Source: Notolepis coatsorum (taxonomy: Eukaryota; Chordata; Actinopteri; Aulopiformes; Paralepididae). Taken from it: a stretch of 64,000 nucleotides of DNA. The translations under genes were made by a program, and so were the position numbers. Below are positions 23,160 through 35,854 of this stretch, piece by piece (position 1 is the first letter of the stretch; every line of letters starts with the position of its first letter). The DNA lies in contig OZ020592.1 in assembly GCA_963971535.1 (NCBI GenBank), forward strand, positions 55,063,150 through 55,127,149, written 5' to 3'. The notes under the pieces are model-generated. The model was not told where the DNA came from. It made no database searches and saw only the letters and a list, made by a program, of their open reading frames with translations.

Positions 23160-24593
23160 TGTTGTGAAGGGCCAGATTAAACCGAATATATATATTTATT
23201 TATATATATATATTTAATTGTATTTGTATATTCTCTAATATTCCCTGATATCCCTTGTATATTCCTTGTACAATATGCATTGAATATCCATTCTAGCCTA
23301 CTGAACATCCCATAATAGTCTCCATTCTACTATTGGTCGAGACCTTGGTGCCAGGCTGCCATACCCCTCAGACCCAGTTCAAACGTACCGCTCGACATGT
23401 ACGAACAAGTCCTAGTTCCGCGTAGGAATCTGGCTACCGCACCACTAATGGGACTATTTGTTCATAGTGCGTATATATACTGCGCTACTAAAGTAGGACT
23501 TTCTTTTCAGTCCAGTTTCTTACCCTCCAATAGAGTCACAGACGTAAAGCCTCCCCGCGACGCCACGTGTGGGAGTAAGGCCAAGTTCGCCTACCATCGG
23601 TATTGAGACATCGTGTATATTAATATTTGAATAGTCATATTTGGCACTATATCGTCGAGTTGGACGTAGTCTATTAAGCTAATAATAGTCTGTTAATATA
23701 TAGTGCTTCGTGCGGTGAGAATACTACCGTAGTCAGTACCCCATCGTTTCGGGCAGAGAACTGGCTGCTTACCCAGGGTGGTTGACCCCATGTGAAGCTG
23801 CACCCGAGGAGCCCCAGAGCCGACGAGCGAGTGGACCTGTATACCGGATTATTCTACCGACGACAGCCCGCCTTCCCAGGCACGGATTATGCTTTGTATA
23901 CTTTGATTATTCCATGGATAAAGACCCCCGACACTGCCGTGTGTTGGAAACCCCCCCCCTGGAGAGGACGCAAGGTGAGGAGACGCTCTGCAAGACGAGG
24001 TCGCTTCACGTCTCTCCCCCGTGGACCGGAGAGAGCCGGCCCACAAAGAGTCCACCTGCTTTCATCTGTGGTCCAAGGATCGCCGGCGCATTGAACGGCA
24101 CTACAGTGGGTTCACCTGGGATACCCTTGGCCGGACGAGGCAGCCGGATTCTACCCCCCCCCCCCTCCTACTCCTGTCGGCTTACAAGCGACCGGATTAA
24201 CCCCCCCCTTAGTGTATCTAGTATATAATCATTAAAGTATCATTGCTGTTATTCCTTAACTATTCCAGGTCGTATATTTACCACCTGCGCCATCAGAGAT
24301 TGGACATTCTCTATTGATATACCGACGAATACTCTTTGCCATAAAAGTGCATACTATTTCAATTCATAAATGTAATTAAGTGATTACGTGCTTGCTCTAC
24401 ACACCATTGCTGTGTAGTAATAAACGCATACTTCGACTTCATACATTTGTGTTGGATCCGTTTCATCTACGTGAGAGTGTTTATGATAATATATTTATGC
24501 CGTGTACTGGGTGGCCGAATATTAAGTACAAAGGTAGTGGTAGTAAGTATCATATCTAGTAATACAGTCAGGGAATTGTACCCCTCAGTTACA
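23160..24593 (+). repeat. 3' LTR of BEL copy 2
   Basis: TGTTGTGAAGG to CAGTTACA, 1434 bp, uninterrupted. It serves as the empty-site reference for the hAT in the 5' LTR. It has the same TATA-like run and AATAAA as the 5' LTR. Short identical reading frames in both LTRs follow from LTR identity and are not evidence of a gene. Confidence 0.96.

Positions 24594-24630
<37 letters not shown>
24594..24630. repeat. (ATT)n microsatellite, right of BEL copy 2
   Basis: Continuation of the ATT run interrupted by the retrotransposon. Confidence 0.9.
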
Positions 24631-24632
<2 letters not shown>

Positions 24633-24772
24633 ACCATTATTGACCCACTGTGGGGCGAGGGTGAATGACATGCCAGTTTGATAAAGGGTCAATGGGAGGC
24701 ATGTAGTATTGCACTTTACTTTACTTGCACTTTACTTGTTTACTTTTGTAGTGTTCAGATAACACTAATAAC

Positions 24773-25040
24773 ACAAACACAAAGCAGCATTCCTGCTGCA
24801 TTTCACTACAACAGTAAATCAAAAGTGCAATAATAAATGATTTTGTTAAATGTATACACTTTTATCCTGCTACTAAACAAAACATTCCTGAGTGCTTCAT
24901 ATCCATAACATGCATTTCAGTGTTATAATGTTTTGTTTAGTAGCAGGATAAAAGTTTATACATTTAACAAAATCATTTATTATTGCACTTTTGATTTACT
25001 GTTGTAGTGAAATGCAGCAGGAATGCTGCTTTGTGTTTGT
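24773..25040. repeat. Inverted repeat with 114-bp arms inside the outer hAT
   Basis: Arms 24773-24886 and 24927-25040 are near-perfect inverted copies separated by 40 bp. The arms include AGCAGCATTCCTGCTGCAT and ATCCTGCTACTAAACAAAAC with their complements. It may be a foldback insertion or an internal duplication of the hAT; no target duplication is visible. Confidence 0.9.
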
Positions 25041-25375
25041 TGAGCAGTGGGCTTTAAGTTCATACATTTATTTTATTAGAAGCCTTAATTATAATTGATA
25101 ATTTTTGTATATATTTGGGGTTACACAGCAATACTTTTAAATTCAGCTGTTTATAAATTCATAAAGTTGAAATTGCATTACTAAATGCATTTGAAATGGA
25201 ATAAAAACAAAGTTACAACAAATTATAATTGTTTATATACCTTGTGACTATTAGGGCTATTTGAGTGATGGGGTACTACTGGCGGGACTGCCGATAAACA
25301 ATGCGGCCCCCCAGATTGATTGTGGACATTTTGTGGCCCTCACCATATACAAAGTTGCCCACCCCTGCATTAGAC

Positions 25376-25575
25376 CATACTTTACTATGAATATGTGAAT
25401 GAAAAAGTTTAACGTTGCTACACAATGAACAATACATATAGGACTTTGAATGGGCCCTAATAATGGCAATGTAGCAATAGAATTTAAAAAGTTATAGCCA
25501 TGCAAAGAAGGGGTACTTCTCCATAGACAAATAGAGCCGGCAACCTATGGTATATCATGAATTTAACCCATGGCA
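25376..25575. repeat. Right part of the TTAA-family element split by the hAT
   Basis: It resumes directly after the hAT target duplication and shares TTATAGCC-TGCAAAGAAGG and the ATTGGGCCATTAATAATG-like stretch with the elements at 40067 and 44167. It merges into LINE-derived DNA near 25586. Confidence 0.5.
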
Positions 25576-25585
25576 ACCAAAGTGT

Positions 25586-26240
25586 CAATTGTGTGTATTG
25601 AGCCGTACTGTATTGTACCCATTCTGCAATCTGTTAAAATAAAGTTTTCATTCACACTCAAATCTGTGTTCATTTTTTATTTTGCATACTAATGTTCTGT
25701 GTCTTGAGTCGTACTTGTATTGAAAAACTGATTTTATATGTCTGAGGAGAAGACTGGTACTCATCATCTTCGTCTCCACAAAGTACTGGGGGGTCTACTG
25801 TATGTGAGACATATTTTCTTTAGAGTGAAAGAAAAATGACGTATGTTGTGTGCCAGGTTAATGTACTCTACTATTTTTGTATCACAAACAGTGCTGTATA
25901 TGTACAGTTTATTCCCCCTCAAATGTATATACTCTATTATTACTATATATACTCTACTATTTTTGTATCACAAACAGTGCTGTATATTTGTAGACCTCTT
26001 CCAATGTACAGTTTATTCCCCCTCAAATGTATATACTCTATTATTACTATATATACTCTACTATTTTTGTATCACAAACAGTGCTGTATATTTGTAGATC
26101 TGGTATGTCATAAATGTCTAGTATATTTGTAGATCTGGTATGTCATAAATGTCTAGATGTAACATTACTGTCTATCTGTATGTCATGTTATGATGAATTG
26201 AAAATGGGGGACCCTGATGTAAACAAGACGAAAGTTGTGT
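25586..26240 (+). repeat. LINE 3'-end fragments with internal tandem copies
   Basis: The 3' tail at 25586-25660 (GTGTATTGAGCCGTACTGTA through CTGCAATCTGTTAAAATAAAG) is shared with 50086-50219 and, inverted, with 31743-32046. Bases 25836-26130 hold about three copies of a 86-104-bp block including TTTTGTATCACAAACAGTGC. A body segment with GGGGGACCCTGATGTAAACA ends near 26220. All look like 5'-truncated pieces of one LINE family. Confidence 0.7.
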
Positions 26241-26320
26241 ATGTCGTAAACGAGAGAGAGAGAGAGCGAGCGAGAGAGCCCCCCCCCCCCTCATCCGCAT
26301 GCGCAGTAGTGCAAAGACTT

Positions 26321-26404
26321 GTCCATGCCACGAAGCCCCGCCTCAAACCCGTCCATGCCACGAAGCCCCGCCTCAAACCCGTCCACGCCACGAAGCCCCG
26401 CCCA
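26321..26404. repeat. 30-bp GC-rich tandem repeat, about three copies
   Basis: The unit contains GCCACGAAGCCCCGCC. It is preceded by a GA run and a C tract at 26251-26291. Confidence 0.9.
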
Positions 26405-26456
26405 GACGTTGGGCTCTGTGGCTCTGCAGATCTACCCTACTCGTTTGATGCGATCT

Positions 26457-26820
26457 GCGTGATTACGAAACCTAGCCGCATTTCTCGGAGACGCTCTCTG
26501 ATTGGCCGACGCCTGTTTCTACACTGGTTAAGCTTAGGCACTCTTCGAAGTTGGTTAAGGTTAGAGTTTGTCTTAGAGCATGACGGCAAGTTCTTTCGAC
26601 GGTTAAGCTTAGGCACTCTTTCGAAGTTGGTTAAGGTTAGAGTTTGTCTTAGAGCATGGCGATAGAACGCCAGGTAGTTTGCAGGCTGTTTGACGTGGAA
26701 ATGGGCAAAGACACAGCTCGTCACGGATTGGGCAAACGCGTCAGTGGCCAATCAGAGAACGTCAGTCAGTGCCAATCAGAGAGCGTCTCCGAGAAATGCG
26801 GCTAGGTTTCGTAATCACGC
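26457..26820. mobile_element. MITE with perfect 50-bp terminal inverted repeats
   Basis: Bases 26457-26506 and 26771-26820 are exact reverse complements, starting GCGTGATTACGAAACCTAGC. The middle holds a partly duplicated block with AAGCTTAGGCACTCTT, also present at 38940-39000 and, inverted, near 41530-41590. That links it to the larger foldback at 38827-41683. No coding capacity. Confidence 0.9.
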
Positions 26821-26883
26821 TGGCTGAGGCTGGCTCCCATGTAGTTGCGTTTCCTGATAGAACAACTCTGGTGTTGTTATGAC

Positions 26884-27094
26884 TGTAATATTCATGCTTT
26901 GAATATATCATTTTACGACAGGCGCGCCAGGCGCACCTTCCTATTATGTATACCTGACAAGGGGTCCTGACAGTCAGTTAGCTGCCAGCCGTGGATGGAG
27001 TTACACTCATGCTTACCTCATGCTTACCTTTGAATAAACCTCTTAATGCAATCTCCTCGTCTTGAAGATTATTCTCTTTAAATCAAATACGACA
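26884..27094 (+). repeat. 5' LTR of the gypsy element
   Basis: 211 bp. It carries AATAAA at about 27033 as candidate polyA signal and a 12-bp tandem duplication (CTCATGCTTACC) that is single in the 3' LTR. Confidence 0.93.
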
Positions 27095-27110
27095 TGGTGT
27101 CAGAAGCGGG
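27095..27110 (+). promoter_or_regulatory. Primer binding site, probably tRNA-Leu type
   Basis: TGGTGTCAGAAGCGGG directly follows the LTR. It matches the complement of a vertebrate tRNA-Leu 3' end (recalled as CCCACTTCTGACACCA) with one mismatch. Confidence 0.75.
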
Positions 27111-28511
27111 ATGAACATGGATATCAACGGAGTCCCGTCGCCACAGATGAATTGGGATTCTCTGGACTTACCGGGAGAATGGAAGAAGTTCAGACAGCAC
27201 GCGGAGCTAATGTTTTCGGGCCCACTCAAGAAGAAAGGAGAGGACGAGAAATGTAGCTACCTGCTACTGTGGAGCGGAGAAAAAGGGAGAGACATTCACA
27301 ACACATGGACTCTCAGTGCAGATGAAGCAAAGGTATTGAAGAGCTACTATGACAATTTCGAAGCATACGTACTTCCAAGGAGGAATACGATTTTCGCTAG
27401 GTACAAATTCCATGAAAAAACCCAGCAACCTAGCGAGTCATTTGAACAATTTGTCACTGCATTGAAACTACTCGTGAAGGACTGTGCATATGTGAACAAT
27501 GATGAGATGGTTAGAGACCGTATAGTGTTTGGCATACACTCAGCAAAAGTAAGAGAGAAACTATTAAACGTTGGATCAGACTTGTCGTTAGACAAATCGA
27601 TAGATATAGCTAGAGCCCACGAGCTAGCACAATCACAGATAAAGAGCTTTACTGGCGCCACAAGCAGCGCGCAGGAGCAGCTCGTACACGAGGTGCACAG
27701 ACATGAACAGAAGAATAGCGCACAGAGGTACCGCCCCAGAACAGAGTGGACAGAGAGAGCGAACAGAGCGAGCGACACAGACACACGTAAGAACTGTGGA
27801 TACTGTGGGAGCAGAGCTCACAAGGAAGGAGATAACTGTGTAGCTAGAGGGAAACAATGCACGAAGTGTGGAAAATGGAACCACTTTGCTAAAGTCTGCA
27901 GGGCCGGTAGTTTCCAGAAAAAGTCAGTACACGAGATTAGCATGCGCTCTGAGTCAGGAGAAGAGTCAGACGAACTATATGTAGACACCGTGACAGACAG
28001 ACGGTTTGATGCAACAGAACAAGCCTTCGCAGACATACAAATAGGAAAACATGGCACAGAGCTTAAATTTAAGCTAGACACAGGTGCACAAGTAAATGTA
28101 ATTCCTTTGAGAGAGTATCACAGTTTACAAGATAAATGCAAAGTACAGCCTACTTCACGCAGACTGACAGGATATGGTGGAGAGAAACTAGTGGTAAAGG
28201 GCACATGCACGTTAAAGTGTAAATACAAAGAGCGTGACATGTTGTTAGACTTTTACATAGTAGACACTCAGGCACCCCCAGTTCTAGGTTTACAGGCATG
28301 CCTGAATATGGACCTCATTAAACTAGTGTTGTCAGTAAATGCCTACACAGATAAACAGACCATCATGGAAGAATACCACGACGTGTTTAAAGGGATCGGA
28401 CTGTTCCCGGGGGAGTGTCACATCCATATAGACCCAGACGCCACGCCAGTAGTCTGCCTACTGAGAAGGACACCGATCGCCCTGCGTGGCCGACTGAAAA
28501 AGGAGCTATAG
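27111..28511 (+). pseudogene. Gypsy gag-protease part, ended by in-frame TAG
   Basis: Gag occupies about residues 1-220. A CCHC region follows near residue 229 (CGYCGSRAHKEGDNC and CTKCGKWNHFAKVC). The aspartic protease follows with FKLDTGAQVNVIPL near residue 323. The frame ends at TAG 28509-28511, and the next ORF continues in the same frame after one codon. The TAG may be a mutation or, less likely, a readthrough site. The ATG at 27111 overlaps the end of the primer site (…GGGATGAACATGG), so 27111 is the first usable start. Confidence 0.85.
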
Positions 28512-30212
28512 AGTATGGAAGACACACAGATCATCGCTAAAGTCATCGAACCAACGGAGTGGGTCAGTGCACTGGTCATTGTTGAGAAACCACGCACAGG
28601 CAAGCTCAGACTATGTTTGGACCCTAAGGAGCTAAACAAGGCTATCAAGCGCCCGCACTACCCTCTGCCGACACTAGAGGACATCACACCCAGACTAACA
28701 GGCGCACGCTATTTCAGCGTACTGGATGCAAGGTCGGGATACTGGTCCATCAAGCTCTCCACAGAATCATCGAAGCTGACGACGTTCAACACACCGTTTG
28801 GACGATACAGATTCCTACGATTACCATTTGGGCTCGCTTCTGCCCAGGACGAGTTCCAACGGAAAATCGACGAGACAGACGAGGGACTGAAGGGAGTAGC
28901 AGCTATAGTAGACGACATCCTTGTCTATGGCGCGACCAGAGAGGAACACGATAAGAATCTACATGCAATGTTGGAGAGATCACGGGAGAGAGGCGTTCGG
29001 CTCAACGCAGACAAGTGCACCATCGGAGCCACCGAAGTGAGCTACTTCGGGCACGTCCTTTCAGCTGACGGCATGAAGCCTGACCCAGGCAAGATAGCTG
29101 CCATCAAGGAGATGGAGGCGCCAAAGAGCCGTGCAGAACTGGAAACCGTGCTAGGTATGGTCAACTATCTGGCGAAATTCGCCCCGAGCCTCTCCGAGAT
29201 CAACGCACCCATGAGACAGCTGCTTAAACAATCGAATGAGTTCCTGTGGGACGCGCAGCACGACGCTGCATTCCAAAAGATGAAAGACATACTTACCAGT
29301 GAACCGGGGCCAGTCCTCATTTACTTTGACCCAGATAAGGAGCTCAGCTTGCAAGTGGACGCATCAAAGTATGGTCTGGGTGCTGTGCTGATGCAGGAAG
29401 GAAGGCCCATTAGCTACGCATCCAGATCACTCACGGACAGCGAGGTCAACTACGCACAAATCGAAAAGGAGATGTACGCAGTCCTTTATGGATTCAAACG
29501 CTTCCACCAATATGCCTACGGTCGCCATGTTGTGGTGCAATCTGACCATAAGCCCCTGGAGTCGATCATGAAGAAGCCGATCGCCGCAGCCCCACCGCGG
29601 TTACAGAGGATGATACTACAACTACACAAGTACAACTTCACGATCGTGCACCGCCCTGGGAAAGACATCCCAGTTGCCGACACGCTGTCCAGGAAGTCAC
29701 TCACCTCTCACGACGACGGTCTCAGTGAAGGGATGGACCTTCAGGTACACATGGTGTACAACAGCTTACCTGTGCACGACGACAGGCTACAGGAGATCAG
29801 AGAAACAACAGACAATGACACACAGCTAAAGCTGCTCAGCCAGGCTATCCTGGAGGGATGGCCTGAGGAAAGAAAACAATGCCCCCAGAACATCACTGAA
29901 TACTGGAATCACCGAGATGAACTATCCAAGACGAATGGAATCATTTTCAAAGGGGAGAAAATAGTCATCCCTACCAGCCTCAGAGGAGAGATGCTGATCA
30001 AGATCCATGCAGGCCACATGGGAATGGAAAAATGCAAACTGAGAGCACGAGACATCATGTTCTGGCCTGGAATGGGTAGACATATAGAGCAAGTCTTGGA
30101 AAAGTGCTCAATATGCCAAGAGCGCCGCCCATCAAACACCAAGGAGCCTATGATGCCTCATCGTATCCCAGACCGCCCTTGGCAGGTTGTAGGGACAGAT
30201 CTCTTCAACTGA
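28512..30212 (+). pseudogene. Gypsy pol part: RT, RNase H, integrase start; ended by TGA
   Basis: The reverse transcriptase reads LRLCLDPKELNKAI, YFSVLDARSGYWSIKL and active site IVDDILVYG. RNase H reads LSLQVDASKYGLGAVLM. The integrase zinc module has the H-H-C-C pattern (HAGHMGMEKC to CSICQERR). The frame ends at TGA 30210-30212 after VGTDLFN, inside the integrase core, where related elements have an aromatic residue; TGG to TGA is the simplest cause. The first ATG is at 28515. Confidence 0.88.
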
Positions 30213-31061
30213 AACAACCAGGACTATGTTGTGACCGTCGACTATTACAGCAGATTCTTCGAACTAGACAGACTTCACAGCACCACATCGGCAGCTGTTG
30301 TCCACAAGCTAAAGGCAGCCTGTGCCAGGCATGGCGTCCCAGAGACCATTATCTCAGACAATGGACCACAATACAAGTCTAAAGAGTTCGAGGCATTCGC
30401 CAAGTCGTGGGAGTTTACACACGTCACGTCAAGCCCACATTATCCGCAGAGCAACGGACTAGCGGAGAGAACTGTGAAGACGGCAAAATCACTCATGGAC
30501 AAGGCTAAGGCAGACGGAAGAGACCCGTACCTAAGCCTCCTGGAGTATCGTAACACCCCAGTAGACAATTTCAAATCGCCGGCACAGCTGTTGATGAGCC
30601 GCAGGCTACGCTCAACCCTCCCGAGCACCAACCAACAGCTGCGGCCAGGGGTAGTAAGCCCCAAAGATGGACATGACAAGCGAGTGCAGAGACAACAGCA
30701 CCAGAAGAAATACTATGACAGGTCAGCTAGACCACTGCCCCCACTACATTGTGGTGAATCTGTCAGGCTCCAAGAATATGGACGCTGGAGGCCAGCAGTA
30801 GTCATACAACCAGCCGACACTGCGCGGTCATACCACGTTCGCACCCAAGATGGACGCGAATACCGCCGCAACCGCAGGCACCTGAGGGACACAAAAGAGG
30901 AACACTTCCAGGACAGCGACGGTATGCCAAGTCCAGAGAGCGTCGATCAACCGCCGGAGACCAACAACCCTGAACTGTCAGAGGACTCAGAAGCGAACTC
31001 AGCTTCATACTACACCAGATCCGGCCAAGCAGTGAAGCCTCGGGACGTTTTAGACCTATAA
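30213..31061 (+). pseudogene. Gypsy integrase core and C-terminus
   Basis: The same frame continues after the TGA: VTVDYYSRFFELDRL, then IISDNGPQYKSKEF (second catalytic Asp) and YPQSNGLAERTVKTAK (catalytic Glu). The C-terminal tail has ESVRLQEYGRWRPAVV. No chromodomain is seen. It ends at TAA 31059-31061. An A tract lies at about 31113-31134. Confidence 0.88.
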
Positions 31062-31574
31062 ATGTACAGGGTGCAGGATCGCTGCCCTAATATAACACTG
31101 TTTACCCCATTGAAAAAAAAAAAAAAAAAAAAAAAGTGGTGAAATGTAACAAAATATTAATGTATACTGAAATGATGACTTACTATATGTGTTGAATCTA
31201 TGACTTACTTACCTTGCTTACTTGTCGATATAGTCCCATTTTGTTAGCAAGTTAATTCTACAAATAAGAGCTGCATATGGTAAGAGTGGTGAGACACACG
31301 ACCAAATAAGCCTTGAATACATACCTTATTCACAGCTGAAGTATTCAAATATTAAAGCAGACTTTCCAGAATAAGAGGGCACACAATACGAACTGTAATA
31401 CCTTTGATACAAGAATCTTTTTATGTTTAACATATTAATCTTACCTGTTTACATTGCCTGGTCCTGACACAGGTAACGCACATGTTATTGTTTACAAAGT
31501 ACAGAGTATTGCACAACCTTTCTTTATTTCAATTTTGTTCATAGCTTATAAAGCTTTCTTTAAAAGAAGGAGGA

Positions 31575-32078
31575 TGTAATATTCATGCTTTGAATATATC
31601 ATTTTATGACAGGCGCGCCAGGCGCACCTTCCTATTATGTATACCTGACAAGGGGTCCTGACAGTCAGTTAGCTGCCAGCCGTGGATGGAGTTACACTCA
31701 TGCTTACCTTTGAATAAACCTCTTAATGCAATCTCCTTGTCTGATTGATTGAAAAGTTTATTAACAGATTGCAGAATGGGTACAGTACAGTACAGCTCAA
31801 TACATACAATTGTTAAGAGGATGCAGACCTGAGAAAGACTTTCGTCTTGTTTCCATCAGGGTCCTCCATTTTCATCATATGACACACACTACATACAGAT
31901 AGACAGTACTGCTACATCTATGACCAGATTTTCAAATACAGTACTGTTTGTGATACTAAACAAATTCAGAAAAAGAGTATATACATTTGACATAGGCGTA
32001 CTGTACATTGGAATACTGACCTACATTTGACATAGAAACTGTACATTGAAGATTATTCTCTTTAAATCGAATACGACA
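31575..32078 (+). repeat. 3' LTR of the gypsy element, split by a LINE tail
   Basis: LTR sequence 31575-31742 matches the 5' LTR, stops at CTTGTCT, and resumes at about 32047 with TGAAGATTATTC to end in ACGACA at 32078. The 5' LTR shows the uninterrupted form. Confidence 0.92.
31743..32046 (-). mobile_element. 5'-truncated LINE 3' end inserted in the gypsy 3' LTR
   Basis: On the minus strand it ends in a GATT/AATC short repeat after CTGCAATCTGTTAATAAAC, the tail also found at 25586-25660 and 50086-50219. Tails of short tandem repeats instead of poly-A are typical of L2/CR1-group elements. Confidence 0.8.
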
Positions 32079-33249
32079 ATGATGTCCGACGTATCCTTAG
32101 TAAAAATATATCCTTGCAACACTTCTGCAGACCCCTCTCGGATTGGTTGAGCCCATTTCTGCAGACCCCTCTCTGCGGCTACGGAAAGTATAGACGCACT
32201 AGTACCATGCGTGTATACTTTCCGCAACAGAGTTCGGTTTCCGGGTTCCTCTGATTGGCCGCGACCCCCACGTGATCCGCCCCCTATACAGGCGACTAGC
32301 GTGTGCTCACAGGGCGGGATCTTGGTCATTGATGTCATCGCGTATAGTATGCGTGGAAGAAGAGACATTCAGGAATTTCAGAAACCTCAGGCTTCTCATT
32401 ACAAAACATGGAAAACATAATCCTTCAGTTTTAGTAATCCCATAGCAACAAATAAGTAATCACATGATTTTGAGTCAGTGTGCTATTAGATGGTTGCTGC
32501 TGAACAAATATGGTTCAAAAAGTTAAAATAAAACACTTTAGAATTTTTAAGAGTATCAATCAATCAATAAATAAAAGGGTAGTGTAACTATACTGTCCCT
32601 TGTTAGCATATTCAAATGTATGCGTAAGCAATATTTTGCTAACCTAATTCCTAGGATAAAATATTTTTCTGAGCTTTTATTTAGTTAATTAAGTAGCCTA
32701 ATCTGTCTGCTACTTAATAGTTGTATCAGAATGTATACATAGGCTACCTAATACTGATATTGGATATTCTCAATTAAATTCAATCTAAATCATTGAAGGT
32801 AAGCCTTAATTTCCAACAATGTTGAGAATACATATACAGCAACACAATAAATACAAGAGGAAAACTCAATCAATTAAAAGCAACTGCAGACTGGGGTTTA
32901 AATGTTGGTGATTAAGTATTTCAACTGACCAATGGAAACTATGTATGTATGTATTGTATTTTAGAGTGCATTGTAGAATGTTCCATGTGTCAAGGCCCAG
33001 GGTACAGAAGCTAAAAGCAGATTTCCAAAGTTCAGTGCAAACTCTGCGGGCTTGAAGTGTAAGCCAATAATTGGAACGAGTATGATATGGGACCAATATC
33101 AGGCTAAAACTAGAGTATTGGTATTTGAGAAGAATTCCCCTTATATTAAATATTGTTTTAATGTTTTTGAGTAGGTATCGGTACATCCCTAGAAAAAGGT
33201 AGACTTTCTATACTTGTGCAGTTTCCAAAAATGATTTAAAAAGACAAGA
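32079..33249. other. Unassigned DNA with a 17-bp stem hairpin
   Basis: The first 300 bp is GC-richer and contains the hairpin 32182-32198/32208-32224 (ATTGGCC and ATTGGTT motifs nearby). The rest is AT-rich, with no ORF or repeat that I can name. Confidence 0.4.
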
Positions 33250-35777
33250 GACTTGGAAAAGAAAAGTTTTATTTGAACTCATCTGAACATCAGATAGCTA
33301 TACTCGGTAATTGTTGGTATGTAAGAACCGCTTACATTTGATACTGATGTGTATAGAAATCCAAAGACAAAGTTACATTTTACTTCGGAGGGGGAGGCAT
33401 AAATAATGAACCAAGTAGCTAGGAACTAATGAGGATTTATATCTTAACAAAGCGCCAGGCACAAATATTATTTTACTTTTAGAATTAAAGGTAAGGATAC
33501 AGGTAGAAAATGAGGGCTTGAGTTAAATAGATCATTCTTTACTTAAGGTGTCATTGGGAGGTGACATAAAAGCCATTCTGGAAGGATTCTGAAGGATTTC
33601 CATGCACTCAGACATCAGGTCTGAGACTTTAGTAACTGATCATTGAACTGTTCATAAATGGTTATCATTAGTTCCTATAGGTACTTAAATCATTACTAAA
33701 GTACCCCCTAAAGCAAAGTGTTACCAAAAGAAACTATTTTTTTTGTATGGAAAAAAAAAGGGGGCTATATTACAAATAGTTTAAAGTTGATTAGTAAAAG
33801 ATAACATTTACATTGGAGGGGGCAAATGGAACCACCTTTGAAACATATGCTGGATGGGACGTACAGTAAATACAAGTTGTAAAAACAAAGCTGCGTTGTC
33901 AACAGAAATACCAGACAGGCCCTTCAATTGTCCCAACAAGCTTCTCTCAACACCTTTAGCTTTCAGCAATAACTGAACCCCTCAACAAATATCAGCTTCA
34001 CTTTGCATGCTGAAGACAGAGGACTGAAGTGAATAGTATGATGCTTCTTATTGACATAGATCTCCCAAGAACAAAAATAAATTAAAGAACCAGTGTCTGC
34101 AATTTATGGCCCTTGTCCGAGCGCTCTTGTACAGAACCGAAGCATGAGCAGATGACCCTGCAGGGTGGAACACCAGCAGAGAAGGGAACGACAGGGCCTT
34201 ATAGAAGCATCCAAGCATTTCGCCCTTTTATGTCCATTGATTTACAATGGACCAAAGATGGTGCCCCAAAACCAACGCTAAAATACTTTTTGGAATCTTA
34301 GCCCTGGGGAGTATTTCACAAAAGCAGGACTAGCAAGATAGCCAGATAACTTTTTGAACTAAAGATTTTGCAATCTTGTTTTGGATTTGAGTCGGTAAAA
34401 CTAAACTTCCAATATTATGTTCAGGAGTGTCATTCAGTCATGCATGTTGATAATTATGAGTAAAATATGTTATTCAATGACATTTTTGGAAAGTAGCCTG
34501 GCTAACGTGTATCCCTGCTTTGTGAAATACCCCACCCTCCATGGTCAAGGTCTTGCTTGATACAGTAAAAATCCATGCCATTTTCCAAATCACAACACAG
34601 GTAAATATGTTTACATTTGTTTTCTGAATAACTCAAAATAAAACAATCCAAAGCTGTCATTTAAATTTGTGATTTAATGCCCTTTGATGTGATGTGGCTT
34701 CTTTTCAAAACAGGGGGGGCACTTGAGCCAAACAGTGAGTGGAGAATGTTAAATGAACACCATCACTCTTCATACAGTGTTCAACACCAAGTAGATTCTG
34801 TTGTCTTCTCCTTCCCAGCGAGTCGATGTTAAGGATTCTTTCCTGTTGCGTAGCCGTCTTCCCTTTTGCTTTCTCCTTCACCAAGCAATTACAGGCACAT
34901 TTCCTCCCCCAGTCGCATTACATTTGTTTTTTTTTCTTATTTTTGGGAGGATCAGCTCATGCTCCCATCCTAAGGTCCAAACAGAGGGAACGCCAAAACT
35001 CCGGTACACCAGACAGGCAAATGACCAAACAGTTGGCAGGTCAGGTCAGGTCTTTTTTTTCTTCTTTTTTTTGCAAGAGGTAAGACAAAAATCCTTAAAA
35101 TACAAAATATTTATTTTGAAAATGACTTATAAATGAAAAGAACAAAAAAAATTAATCAAAACCATACAAATTGTTTGGTTACTAGCATCCCTCACTTAGT
35201 GCTAGAAACTTAACAATTTAGAATTATTCACTCTGTGGGGTATAAGACATAGAAGCTCTGAGGCAAATCAATTAGCTCTCCACTTCTGCAACCCTAAATT
35301 GACCCCTCAAGCCCCGCCCTATTTTCGAATCTCCAATCACAACCGTTGGTCCGAGGGAAGCGCCAGTTGTGATTGGAGAATCAAGAAAAGAGGCCAGGAC
35401 TTTAATTAGGTCAACTGCACCCAAACACTTGAGGCAAACTGTGAGTCTGCGGTACAAAATGGCATCCAATGTGCTCTATGTCCTTATAAGGGTTTAGGGG
35501 AGAAAACAGGGCAATCTGATTTTTTCTCTTTACTTAAACAAAAAAACACAAACCAAATAAAAGTGAATTTGACAGCCACTTGAAATACAAATGGGGACTG
35601 ACTGTTGGCATCGATATGGTGTGAACACAAACATTAAGAGCTAGAGGGCACTCTTTGACCGAAATTCAACTGCCAGAGAATCCCAAGGAGTATCCCAACC
35701 TTCCCGAAGAACTAAAGAGTGTGCTTCCAACAAAGATATGAACAAGAGAGAGCGCACAGGGGAGAGAGGGAGAGAGG

Positions 35778-35854
<77 letters not shown>

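Larger units (their letters stand above)
26884..32078 (+). mobile_element. Ty3/gypsy LTR retrotransposon (full-length, inactivated)
   Basis: Short LTRs (211 bp) start TGTAATATTCATGC and end ACGACA. A primer binding site follows the 5' LTR, and one long gag-pol frame occupies 27111-31061. A purine-rich tract AAAGAAGGAGGA precedes the 3' LTR. Flanks read ATGAC before and ATGAT after, a probable 5-bp target duplication with one change. Domain order protease, RT, RNase H, integrase fits Ty3/gypsy. Two in-frame stops break the frame. Once the insert is removed, the LTRs differ by about three substitutions and a 12-bp duplication. Confidence 0.93.

Noticed and set aside
26114..26665. 183-codon plus-strand frame
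   Set aside because: It crosses a LINE tail, a C tract, a 30-bp tandem repeat and a MITE; no domain is recognised.
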